A stretch of DNA of 64,000 nucleotides from an uncultured Pelagibacteraceae bacterium (GTDB lineage: Bacteria; Pseudomonadota; Alphaproteobacteria; Pelagibacterales; Pelagibacteraceae). The number at the start of each line of letters is the position of its first letter. Positions within the stretch are counted from its first letter, which is position 1. The notes beneath the pieces were generated by a model, which ran no database searches, was not told the origin of the DNA, and worked only from the letters and a program-made list of their open reading frames with translations. This document shows positions 18,032 through 25,679 of this stretch, one piece after another. Location of the stretch: positions 1-64,000 of the forward strand of contig CACLTO010000004.1 in the NCBI GenBank assembly GCA_902609915.1, given 5' to 3'. The position numbers were made by a program, and so were the translations under genes.

Positions 18032-18712
18032 ATGGATATTAGATTAAACGAATTAAACAAAACAATAATAAATTGTAAAAAATGTCCAAGGTTGGTAAAA
18101 TTTGTAAAAAAAGTAAGCACAAATAAAAGAAAACAAAATATTAATGAAATATACTGGGGTAAACCTGTTCCAGGCTTTGGAGATTTAAATTCAAAAATTG
18201 CAATAATTGGTCTAGCTCCAGCGGCACATGGTGGAACACGAACAGGAAGAGCGTTTACAGGAGACAAATCTGGTGATTTTTTATTTAGATGTTTGCATGA
18301 GGTGGGGATTTCAAATTCACCATTTTCAAAAAATTTAAATGATAATTTACAATTAAAATCTACTTACATCACAAATATTCTTAAATGTGTTCCACCTGAG
18401 GATAAACCACTTAGTAATGAAATTTCGAATTGTTCCGACTTTTTTGATAAGGAAATATTAAATTTAAAAAAACTAAAAGTAATTGTAACACTTGGCAAAG
18501 TTGCTTTCGATAATTGTATTAAAATGTATAAACAAAAATTTAAAATTAAAAAAAAATTTGTTTTCAAACATGGTAAAACACAAATACTGCCGAACGGATT
18601 GATAATTTTGTCAAGTTACCATCCAAGTCCAAGAAATGTTAACACTAAATTAATTTCGAATAAAATGATGGTAAATTTATTTAAAAGGGCTAAAAAATTA
18701 GCTAAGTTTTAA
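18032..18712 (+). CDS. Uracil-DNA glycosylase, family 5 (UDGb type)
   Basis: A 226-residue DNA repair glycosylase. Motif 1 reads GLAPAAHGGTRTGRAFTGD, which is characteristic of family 5: the position of the catalytic Asp/Asn in other families is a nonpolar residue. Motif 2 is SSYHPSPRN near the C terminus. Four cysteines (CKKC at 15-18, LKC, SNC) fit the [4Fe-4S] site of family 4/5 enzymes. It removes uracil and other deaminated bases from DNA. It is divergent from the histidine phosphatase and overlaps the convergent thioesterase gene by 11 bp. Confidence 0.88.
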   Translation: MDIRLNELNKTIINCKKCPRLVKFVKKVSTNKRKQNINEIYWGKPVPGFGDLNSKIAIIGLAPAAHGGTRTGRAFTGDKSGDFLFRCLHEVGISNSPFSKNLNDNLQLKSTYITNILKCVPPEDKPLSNEISNCSDFFDKEILNLKKLKVIVTLGKVAFDNCIKMYKQKFKIKKKFVFKHGKTQILPNGLIILSSYHPSPRNVNTKLISNKMMVNLFKRAKKLAKF

Positions 18713-19124
18713 TAGTATCACAAAAATAAGGTTTAAATTTTGAGTAAATTTCGTCTGGTATTTTAACTGGTTTACCTAAATCATTAACAAAAACTAAATG
18801 AACTTGTGCCTCAACTATAGTGTCGTCATCTTTGGTAATTATTTGGTTCATAAAAAAAGATGTTTTGGTGATAGATTTAACAAAAGATCTTATGGTAAGC
18901 TCATCTTCTAGAGTTGCTGGTTTTTTATACTCAATGTTGCAAGCTTTTACTATGATTAATGAACTGAAATCCTTTTTCACTTTTTGGTTACTGAACCCAA
19001 TTGAATGGAGAGCTTCTGTTCTAGCTCTCTCTAAAAACTTTAAATAATTAGCATAATATACGACACCTCCAGCATCAGTATCTTCATAGTAAACTTTTAA
19101 ATTATGAAAAAAATTTTCATGCAT
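18702..19124 (-). CDS. Acyl-CoA thioesterase, YbgC/4HBT hotdog family
   Basis: A 140-residue hotdog-fold protein with the 4-hydroxybenzoyl-CoA thioesterase signature EDTDAGGVVYYANYLKFLERAR, in which Asp17 is the catalytic acid. Family members hydrolyse short- to long-chain acyl-CoA or acyl-ACP, and YbgC proteins are often linked to the Tol-Pal system. No tol genes are in this window. It is convergent with the uracil-DNA glycosylase gene (11-bp overlap). Confidence 0.87.
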   Translation of the reverse strand: MHENFFHNLKVYYEDTDAGGVVYYANYLKFLERARTEALHSIGFSNQKVKKDFSSLIIVKACNIEYKKPATLEDELTIRSFVKSITKTSFFMNQIITKDDDTIVEAQVHLVFVNDLGKPVKIPDEIYSKFKPYFCDTIKT

Positions 19125-19181
19125 AATATAATTATATCAAAAAAGTAAACTATTTAATAGAAACTAAGGTATAAGTATTTA

Positions 19182-19322
19182 ATGAATATATTTGTAATTT
19201 GGTTAGTGATGGTTACCGCATGGAACTTTGGTTATCCACAAGCTAGTCCTCTGGAGGATGTTATTGTAGCTGTTATTTTATCTTTTTTTAATATCTATTT
19301 AAAAAAATATCTTAAATTTTAA
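19182..19322 (+). CDS. Small membrane protein, 46 residues, unknown
   Basis: ATG at 19182 to TAA at 19320-19322 encodes 46 residues with two hydrophobic segments (2-12 and 26-40) and a positively charged C terminus (KKYLKF). It lies in the otherwise empty 200 bp between two divergent/convergent genes and its stop abuts the DUF3047 gene end. An AAGG-like ribosome-binding sequence (ctaaggt) lies 12-17 nt upstream. The function is unknown. Confidence 0.5.
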   Translation: MNIFVIWLVMVTAWNFGYPQASPLEDVIVAVILSFFNIYLKKYLKF

Positions 19323-19973
19323 CTATTGAGATGAAAAATAAATATTTTGAAAATAAGCTATAGATTTCAACTTAGTGTTGTCAGTATCAGACATAATAGC
19401 AAGTCCATCAAGCTCATTGACATTTAGATCATGTAACCTTTTAAAATCCTCTTTAACGTTAGCTTTAACTGTGACCCATTCATTTAAATTATTCTTGGTA
19501 CTGGCTAAAACATTATCAATAGATTTTTTTGTGTACGGGCTTGGGAAATTTGCTCCTACTTTATTATTGCTTGAGAAAACGTAGTTAATCGCTCTATTTG
19601 ATAGAGGTGTCGCTCCTGTTTTCTTTATAACAAATACTCTTGCTGCAAAATCATGCCCTTTTTTTGAATTTTCTTTAATACCAGACAAGTCTTTCTCTAC
19701 TTTCCAAGTAATATTAATAAATGGTGTTCTATTTAAATCAATTTTGATTTCTTTACCTAAACCTGAGGCAGCGTTATCAGCTACCGATTTTAAAAAATTG
19801 CCCTTTTCATTGGAACCAACACTGTAAATTGTTTTATTATCCGCACCTCTTACCTTCCTAACCTGTAGTTCAGAAAGCTCATTCTCAGTAAAATCGAATA
19901 CATTTAATTCTTCGGCTAATAAAATGTTAATGCTTATAAGAATAGTTGACAGTATTAAAAATAAAAATTTCAT
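19323..19973 (-). CDS. Exported DUF3047-like protein
   Basis: A 216-residue protein with an N-terminal signal peptide (about 1-20, ending LAEE). The remainder fits DUF3047: ITWKVEKDL, GHDFAARVFVI, RAINYVFSS, LNEWVTVKANVKEDF and a C-terminal IAIMSDTDNT-like block. The family is periplasmic with no known activity and resembles carbohydrate-binding beta-sandwich proteins. It is transcribed alone, with about 85 bp before the next plus-strand ORF. Confidence 0.75.
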   Translation of the reverse strand: MKFLFLILSTILISINILLAEELNVFDFTENELSELQVRKVRGADNKTIYSVGSNEKGNFLKSVADNAASGLGKEIKIDLNRTPFINITWKVEKDLSGIKENSKKGHDFAARVFVIKKTGATPLSNRAINYVFSSNNKVGANFPSPYTKKSIDNVLASTKNNLNEWVTVKANVKEDFKRLHDLNVNELDGLAIMSDTDNTKLKSIAYFQNIYFSSQ

Positions 19974-20057
19974 TTAAAATTAAAAATAATTTCTTAATAC
20001 ATTATTTAGACAAGATTTAAACATCCAAAATACATCTTTAAGTTCTATATTAACAAT

Positions 20058-20201
20058 ATGAAGACAATATCAATTTTTATATTACTTATTTATTGGTCAA
20101 TAATGATTTTTGCACCAGTAATGTCTAAAGATGTCAAGTTTAGTAGGGCTAAGACTAATAATTTAAAGTTAGTTGAACAAAACCTCGAAGTTAGTAAGTA
20201 G
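20058..20201 (+). CDS. Small exported or membrane-anchored protein, 47 residues, unknown
   Basis: ATG at 20058 opens 47 codons. The N terminus MKTISIFILLIYWSIMIFAP is a hydrophobic signal or anchor, followed by a polar, basic tail (SKDVKFSRAKTNNLK). The stop overlaps the end of the convergent SDR gene by 11 bp. The single hydrophobic segment with a lysine start is typical of genuine small secreted proteins, but no homologue is recognised. Confidence 0.5.
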   Translation: MKTISIFILLIYWSIMIFAPVMSKDVKFSRAKTNNLKLVEQNLEVSK

Positions 20202-20943
20202 AGCGACCACCGCTAATATCGAATACAGCTGCTGTTGAAAAAGTATTCTCATCTGAAGAAAGCCAGCAAATTAAGGAAGTAAATTCTTCAACTTCTAAGA
20301 ATCTTCCTCTAGGCACCTTCGATAGCATTCTTTGAACATGCTCTTTAGTCATTTGATCCAGAATTCTAGTTTTTGCTCCCGCTGGAGTTACTGCATTGAC
20401 AGCTATATTCTTATCTGCAACCTCTTTACCTAGTGATTTTGTTAAAGCTATTGCTCCAGCTTTTCCTGCGCTATATGCGCTAGCATTAGAATTTCCATCC
20501 TTTCCGGCTACCGAAGCTACGTTAACAATTCTACCATAATTATTTTTAATCATATTAGGGACTATTGCTCTACAACAGTTAAAAGTTCCCATTAAATTTA
20601 TTTCTACAACTTTTTTCCATGTATCAATATCATATTCCCATAATGTAGCGGTTGGACCTGTTATACCTGCATTATTTATTAAAATATCAATATTTGTGTT
20701 TTTTGAAATTTCTTGAACATTTTTTTTAACCTCTTCAAAATTAGACACATCAATTAAACTGAAATTTAAATTTGGATTATTCAAATTTTTAACAGCTAGT
20801 TCTATAGCTTTGGGGTCATTATCCCATATAATTACTTTGGCACCTGATTTTAAAAACCTTTTAGAAATATCTAGTCCAAATCCTTGTGCACCGCCTGTAA
20901 CAATCGCAGTTCTATTTTTAAAATCATAAGTAATTTTTTCCAT
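20191..20943 (-). CDS. Short-chain dehydrogenase/reductase (SDR, FabG-like)
   Basis: A 250-residue classical SDR: cofactor loop TGGAQGFG (16-23), NNAG (90-93), catalytic Ser144, Tyr157 and Lys161 (YSAGK), and a C-terminal SGG ending typical of FabG-like enzymes. Asp41 at the end of strand beta2 (IIWDND) suggests NAD rather than NADP. It is the last gene of the TRAP operon 2 set and follows the NCS1 permease by 4 bp. It is therefore more likely a catabolic alcohol dehydrogenase for an imported compound than fatty-acid FabG (inference). Confidence 0.85.
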   Translation of the reverse strand: MEKITYDFKNRTAIVTGGAQGFGLDISKRFLKSGAKVIIWDNDPKAIELAVKNLNNPNLNFSLIDVSNFEEVKKNVQEISKNTNIDILINNAGITGPTATLWEYDIDTWKKVVEINLMGTFNCCRAIVPNMIKNNYGRIVNVASVAGKDGNSNASAYSAGKAGAIALTKSLGKEVADKNIAVNAVTPAGAKTRILDQMTKEHVQRMLSKVPRGRFLEVEEFTSLICWLSSDENTFSTAAVFDISGGRSTY

Positions 20944-20947
20944 TAGA

Positions 20948-22405
20948 TTATTTCTTAGCTAACAAATAGTAGGTCAATGATGTCACAAAAGCACCTATTA
21001 CCCATGATAATGATTGAAGAAACATTAAGTTTATATTCCAGATAGTCGAAGCTGAAAATATAAATCCTAATATCACAGAGTAGACTGCTTTTACGTGCCA
21101 ACCCCCAGAATAATAATAAGCACTGTTATTTTCTATGGAATAAATATCTTTAATATTTAATTTACCCTTTTGAATAAAATAAAAATCAGAAATCATCACA
21201 CCAAATAACGGCCCTAGAAAACATGCAAAAGTATCAATAAAAGATAAAGCACCAACTTGACTTAAATAAGTTAACCAAAATCCACCAATAATAAAACCTA
21301 GTATTGAAATTATTAAACCTGCACTTTTAGTTGAAAGAGAGAAAGGTAAAAAATTTATTAAAGTATATTGAGATGGAATAAAGTTAATAATTAAATTTGT
21401 TGATGCTGATGCTATAACAATAAAAACTAAAGCTAGAGCTATTACAAATAAATTATTCAGTTTACCAATAATATCATTTGGATTTGTAAGTATTCTTGAA
21501 AGATTTTCTGGATTCTCTTTAAGAAAAGTATCCATGCCAGAAACAATAAATAGAATAAAAAATGAGAAAATTATTAAATTAAATAACAAACTTAAATTTC
21601 CTTTTTTAAGTTCTTTATCGTCTTTTACATATCTTGAAAAATCTCCAAAACTTAAAATTGCAAAAGAAAAATATGCAAAAATAGTACTTGTAACAGTTAT
21701 TAAAGGTCCAAAATTATTTTTATTTAAAAAATTTTCTATGTTCAATGCGTTTACAAAAGCCTGAGACGTAGACTTTACATCATTTAATAAAACAGAAAAA
21801 AAAAACAACATTATTCCAAGATAAACTGCTATTGCAGAAAAAATAATTAACTTTTTATTAAAATTCATGCCTGCACTAAAGAGAAATCCTTGAAAAAAAA
21901 TTGCCATAACAATCGCTACCCAGTCAATTGGGTTCATACCAAGTAAGAAGGTTAAAAAAACTTGTTGATCAAGAATTGAGGGTTCTAATGAAAAAATTGC
22001 TATTCTTATTAAATAACTGAAAGCTTTTGAAAGAAAATATGTTTGAATACCAAATAAAAACACGCCAACTAAAAATCTAATCAAACCAAAGTACTTCGCT
22101 CCTTTAATCCCTAACGAGGATCTAAGTAATACTACAAAAGGTAATCCATATTTTTGAGATGGTCTTCCTATCAAATTCGAAAAAAAATAAACTAACAATG
22201 ATCCTAATATTGTTCCAAAAAATACAACAAAAGTATTCAGATTATAAATTAAATAAAGAGATGCAATTAATGAAAAGCCAATAATACTCTGAATATTAAC
22301 TCCCCAAAAACAAAACAAAACTTTCCAATCCCAATTTTTTTCATTTGGATTAACTGAAACTAAATCCCAATTCATTAAGTTTTTTTTTAAATTTTGAGGA
22401 CTCAC
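20948..22405 (-). CDS. NCS1 family permease (nucleobase/allantoin/hydantoin-type)
   Basis: A 485-residue membrane protein with about 12 helices. The N terminus reads NWDLVSVNPNEKNWDWKVLF and leads into a first helix with FWGVN, then the NCS1-typical RPSQKYGLPFVVLLRSSLG segment. The family imports nucleobases, allantoin, hydantoins or thiamine using Na+ or H+. It is placed 25 bp after a TRAP dctM gene and 4 bp before an SDR gene, an unusual combination of two secondary importers in one transcript. The substrate is not identifiable by eye. Confidence 0.85.
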   Translation of the reverse strand: MSPQNLKKNLMNWDLVSVNPNEKNWDWKVLFCFWGVNIQSIIGFSLIASLYLIYNLNTFVVFFGTILGSLLVYFFSNLIGRPSQKYGLPFVVLLRSSLGIKGAKYFGLIRFLVGVFLFGIQTYFLSKAFSYLIRIAIFSLEPSILDQQVFLTFLLGMNPIDWVAIVMAIFFQGFLFSAGMNFNKKLIIFSAIAVYLGIMLFFFSVLLNDVKSTSQAFVNALNIENFLNKNNFGPLITVTSTIFAYFSFAILSFGDFSRYVKDDKELKKGNLSLLFNLIIFSFFILFIVSGMDTFLKENPENLSRILTNPNDIIGKLNNLFVIALALVFIVIASASTNLIINFIPSQYTLINFLPFSLSTKSAGLIISILGFIIGGFWLTYLSQVGALSFIDTFACFLGPLFGVMISDFYFIQKGKLNIKDIYSIENNSAYYYSGGWHVKAVYSVILGFIFSASTIWNINLMFLQSLSWVIGAFVTSLTYYLLAKK

Positions 22406-22430
22406 CTAAACAATATAAAACTTAAATTTT

Positions 22431-23765
22431 CTACTGTCCATATAAGAGAGTTGGTAACCAAAGAGCAATTTTAGGAAATATTATAATTAATACTAAACCG
22501 ATGACTTGTAAAACCATAAATTGCATCATTCCATAATAGATATCTTTAAGATCCCATTCTGGTACAACACCTTTTAAAAAATAAGCAGATAAAGCTACTG
22601 GAGGTGATAACCAGGCGGTTTGTAGATTCACGGCAACTAATATTGCAAACCAAGTTAGATTAAATCCTAATGCTTCCACTAGAGGTAAGATAATTGGCAC
22701 TATTATCATAACAATTGGAACCCATTCTAAAGGCCATCCTAATAGAAAAATCATAACCATTATCATTGCAAGAATTAAATACTTGTTCATTTCTAATCCT
22801 AATAAAAATTCAGTAAGCAAAGTTGGAGTTCCTAATCTTGCAAAAACTGCTCCAAAAAAATTTGATGCTGCAACTAAAACCATAATTAATGCGGTTATCT
22901 CTAAAGTTTTTACTAATGCCTCTTGTAACTTTGATAATGATAACTTTTTATAAGCTAAAGATAAAAGTAATGCTCCCATTGCACCACATCCTGCTGCTTC
23001 TGTAGGAGTTGCAAATCCAAATAAAATACTTCCTAAAGCTGCAAAAACTAAAGCCGCAGGAGGAACTAAACCCAAAAAGAATTCAATCCAAACTTCTTTC
23101 ATGCTAGCAGCTCTCATCTCTTCAGGTAATACTGGTCCTAATTTTGGATTAATTATGCATCTAATTGTTGTGTAGGCGGCATAAAGACTTGCAAGAAGAA
23201 TTCCGGGTAATATTGCAGCTGCAAATAAATCTATCACTGGGATTTCCATTATAGGTCCCATCACAACAAGCATAATACTTGGAGGAATTAAAATTCCTAA
23301 AGTTCCTCCTGCTGTAATTGTACCTGCAGCAAGCCTTACGTCATAACCAGATCTATTCATTGATTTTGCTGCCATAATTCCAAGAATAGTCACTGATGCT
23401 CCCACAATACCTGTGGCCGCAGCAAAAATTACAGAAACAAACAAGACTGCGTAATAAAGTGAGCCCTTAACTTTTGCTAACATTAATTGAAAAGCTGAAA
23501 ACAATCTTTCCATTAGTCCCGCTTGTTCCATCATTATTCCCATAAATACAAAGAGTGGTACGGCGGCAAGAGTTTGTTCAGTCATTACCATCGAAAACTG
23601 TAAGGTCATTAAGTAGAAAACTAATTTTCCAAAGCCAAGATAGCCAAATACAAATCCTAAAAATATTAAAGTAAATGAAATAGGAAATCCTACAAAGATT
23701 GCAAAAAGCATTACACCAACAAGAATAAAACCTAATATCGCTGGATCTATTAACTCAGCTAACAT
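22431..23765 (-). CDS. TRAP transporter large permease subunit (DctM family)
   Basis: A 444-residue, about 12-helix TRAP permease with the signatures FVGFPISFTLIFLGF, LAAVPLFVFMGIMMEQ and GTLGILIPPSIMLVVMG. It belongs to the subgroup that pairs with TakP-like binding proteins (FLGWPLEWVPIVMIIVP, LSPPVALSAYFLKG). Its start overlaps the dctQ stop by one base. It moves the ligand across the inner membrane with ion coupling. Confidence 0.92.
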   Translation of the reverse strand: MLAELIDPAILGFILVGVMLFAIFVGFPISFTLIFLGFVFGYLGFGKLVFYLMTLQFSMVMTEQTLAAVPLFVFMGIMMEQAGLMERLFSAFQLMLAKVKGSLYYAVLFVSVIFAAATGIVGASVTILGIMAAKSMNRSGYDVRLAAGTITAGGTLGILIPPSIMLVVMGPIMEIPVIDLFAAAILPGILLASLYAAYTTIRCIINPKLGPVLPEEMRAASMKEVWIEFFLGLVPPAALVFAALGSILFGFATPTEAAGCGAMGALLLSLAYKKLSLSKLQEALVKTLEITALIMVLVAASNFFGAVFARLGTPTLLTEFLLGLEMNKYLILAMIMVMIFLLGWPLEWVPIVMIIVPIILPLVEALGFNLTWFAILVAVNLQTAWLSPPVALSAYFLKGVVPEWDLKDIYYGMMQFMVLQVIGLVLIIIFPKIALWLPTLLYGQ

Positions 23766-24382
23766 TACTTATTTTCTTCTCCTGGCCACTCACCGTTTTT
23801 TGCTGCCCAATAGCTTTTAAGTAATTCTGAGAAGCCTTGTATAAGCAAAAATATAATACCAACTAATAAACAAGTTTTTATAGGCCACATAAAAGGCATC
23901 CATGTAGTATCCATGCCTCTTTCGCCTCTCCTAATAGACTCTTCTACAAATCCAATTGTCATGTATAAAAAAACTATTAGACCTGGAAAATAAAATATTA
24001 AATAAAGCCAAAAATCAATTATGCCTTGGGTCTTAGTCTTAAAATTTCTATATAAAAAATCTGCTCTTATATGTACACCCCTAGAAAGTGCATATCCAGC
24101 ACCTAACATGAATAAAGCCCCATAAAGAAAGCGACTTATGTCATAAGCCCAAATGGTTGGAGCTAAAAATAATTTTCTTGCAAGAACTTCATATGTCATT
24201 GCAAAAATTAGTGGCATCAATATCCAACAAACAATATTACCTATCCACTTACTAAATTTATCAATATTGACAATAGATTTTGCCATCCATAATGGCATAT
24301 CGTTTGGCATTTTACCTAAGCCGCCTCGTCTTTCGGCAATCATTTCATCTGAAATATCTAGTTTACTAGGTTCTTCTGCCAT
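23765..24382 (-). CDS. TRAP transporter small permease subunit (DctQ family)
   Basis: A 205-residue protein with four membrane helices, preceded by an unusually long polar N terminus of about 45 residues. The DctQ pattern is visible in YEVLARKLF and TIWAYDISRFLYGALFMLGAGYALSRGVHIRAD. It lies between the binding-protein gene, separated by a strong hairpin, and dctM, overlapping it by one base. Confidence 0.9.
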   Translation of the reverse strand: MAEEPSKLDISDEMIAERRGGLGKMPNDMPLWMAKSIVNIDKFSKWIGNIVCWILMPLIFAMTYEVLARKLFLAPTIWAYDISRFLYGALFMLGAGYALSRGVHIRADFLYRNFKTKTQGIIDFWLYLIFYFPGLIVFLYMTIGFVEESIRRGERGMDTTWMPFMWPIKTCLLVGIIFLLIQGFSELLKSYWAAKNGEWPGEENK

Positions 24383-24400
24383 AAAATTCTAGTTAAAAAA

Positions 24401-24431
24401 ATTAGAGCGGACTGTAAAAGTCCGCTCTAAT
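24401..24431 (-). terminator. Hairpin with U-tract between the TRAP binding-protein and permease genes
   Basis: A perfect 13-bp inverted repeat (ATTAGAGCGGACT / AGTCCGCTCTAAT) with a 5-nt loop lies between dctP2 (stop at 24452) and dctQ2 (start at 24382). On the minus strand it is followed by six U residues, so it looks like a rho-independent terminator or attenuator. Partial read-through would give a large excess of binding protein over permease. Confidence 0.8.
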
Positions 24432-24451
24432 AAATCAAGATTAATTACTGA

Positions 24452-25546
24452 TTACTTTAATGTTGCTGCGTGAGCCATTCCTAGCTTCGCATTAGACATT
24501 TGAGCACCACTCCAGAAAGGAACAGCAACATCAGCAAAGTTTTTCATTGAAGTGTAAACTTCATTGAAGAATTTATTCTTCGCTGCGTTTTTGTTCAATG
24601 TAGCTTTTGCAGCTGCCATATATTCTGTAAAGTAGTCTGAAGGAGTGTCTTCTAATTTAACTCCATGTTTAGTAGTAAGTTCTTGTAAAGCTTTTCCATT
24701 TTCATAGATTCTGTAACTTAAAGATTTAGCTAATGAAGCATTAGCAGCAACCTCAAGAGACTTCTTCTCATGATCACTCATAGCTTTATAAGTTTTTCCA
24801 GTAATGTAAAAGTCAGCATTTACGACAACTTGGTGTAAACCTTGTAGATAGTAATGCTTTAATACTTTTTGGAAGCCAAATGTTAAATCTGGTTTTGGAC
24901 AACACCACTCAGCAGCATCAATTGTACCTGCTTCAAGAGCTGGTAGAATATCTCCACCACCCATTGCAACAGATGCTATACCAATGTCTTTATAAGTTTG
25001 TCCCGGAATTCCTGGAGGAGTTCTGAATTTATATTTTCTAAAGTCAGCCATATCCTTAATTGGTTTTGGAAACCAACCTAAAGCCTCTGGTCCAACTGGT
25101 TGAAGCATAAATCCTTTTATGTCTCTTCCCATTTCTTTCCATAATTGGTCATACAATTCTTTACCACCACCGTATTGGAACCATGATAAGAATGCTAAGT
25201 TGTCAATACCAACTCCACCACCAGCTACTGGCGAACCAAATAACATAGCAGCAGGGTGATCACCTGACCAATAGTGAGTCCATGCGAAACCACAATCAAT
25301 CAAACCTTTATCGACAGCATCGAGAGTTTCTTTAACTCCTACAACAGCACCTGCAGGTAAAATTTCAAATTTTAACGAGCCAGCTGTTAATTCTGTAACA
25401 GTATCAGTAAAGTCCTTTAACATCTTAACTTCATCAGCTTTAGTGTTAAGAACAGTCTGACATTTTAGTGTTTTTGCAGCATTAGCACTTGATGCAAATC
25501 CAAGCACTAGAACAGTTGCAAACAACATTGAAATGATTTTTTTCAT
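24452..25546 (-). CDS. TRAP substrate-binding protein, TakP-like (2-oxoacid / mannitol-chloroaromatic subgroup)
   Basis: A 364-residue precursor with signal peptide 1-23 (ANA-AK cleavage). It follows the TakP subgroup: FRTPPGIPGQ (174-183, Arg175 for the ligand carboxylate), MGGGDILPALEAGTIDAAEW (195-214) with a Glu213-Trp214 pair, and a long C-terminal helix. Relatives bind 2-oxoacids such as pyruvate or lactate-type calcium salts. An AAGAGG ribosome-binding site lies 8 nt before the start. An 18-bp palindrome lies 15 bp upstream of the start codon. It heads the operon dctP-dctQ-dctM-NCS1-SDR. Confidence 0.9.
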   Translation of the reverse strand: MKKIISMLFATVLVLGFASSANAAKTLKCQTVLNTKADEVKMLKDFTDTVTELTAGSLKFEILPAGAVVGVKETLDAVDKGLIDCGFAWTHYWSGDHPAAMLFGSPVAGGGVGIDNLAFLSWFQYGGGKELYDQLWKEMGRDIKGFMLQPVGPEALGWFPKPIKDMADFRKYKFRTPPGIPGQTYKDIGIASVAMGGGDILPALEAGTIDAAEWCCPKPDLTFGFQKVLKHYYLQGLHQVVVNADFYITGKTYKAMSDHEKKSLEVAANASLAKSLSYRIYENGKALQELTTKHGVKLEDTPSDYFTEYMAAAKATLNKNAAKNKFFNEVYTSMKNFADVAVPFWSGAQMSNAKLGMAHAATLK

Positions 25547-25560
25547 TATTATTCCTCTTG

Positions 25561-25578
25561 TTAGTTAAATTTAACTAA
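25561..25578. promoter_or_regulatory. Perfect 18-bp palindrome upstream of the TakP-like gene (candidate operator)
   Basis: TTAGTTAAA / TTTAACTAA is a perfect two-fold symmetric sequence with no spacer. It sits 15 bp upstream of the dctP2 start codon in the 133-bp region shared with the divergent GMC oxidoreductase gene. Its position and symmetry fit a dimeric repressor operator in the 5' leader. The A+T richness lowers the surprise, but 9 matched pairs in a row is still notable. Confidence 0.45.
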
Positions 25579-25679
25579 AACATTCAATCAGAAAAACAAA
25601 GCTCATACAAGTGACAATTGATTAATATGAGTGTAAAGATGATTAAATGAGAATTATAAAAAAAACTATTCAACTATAG

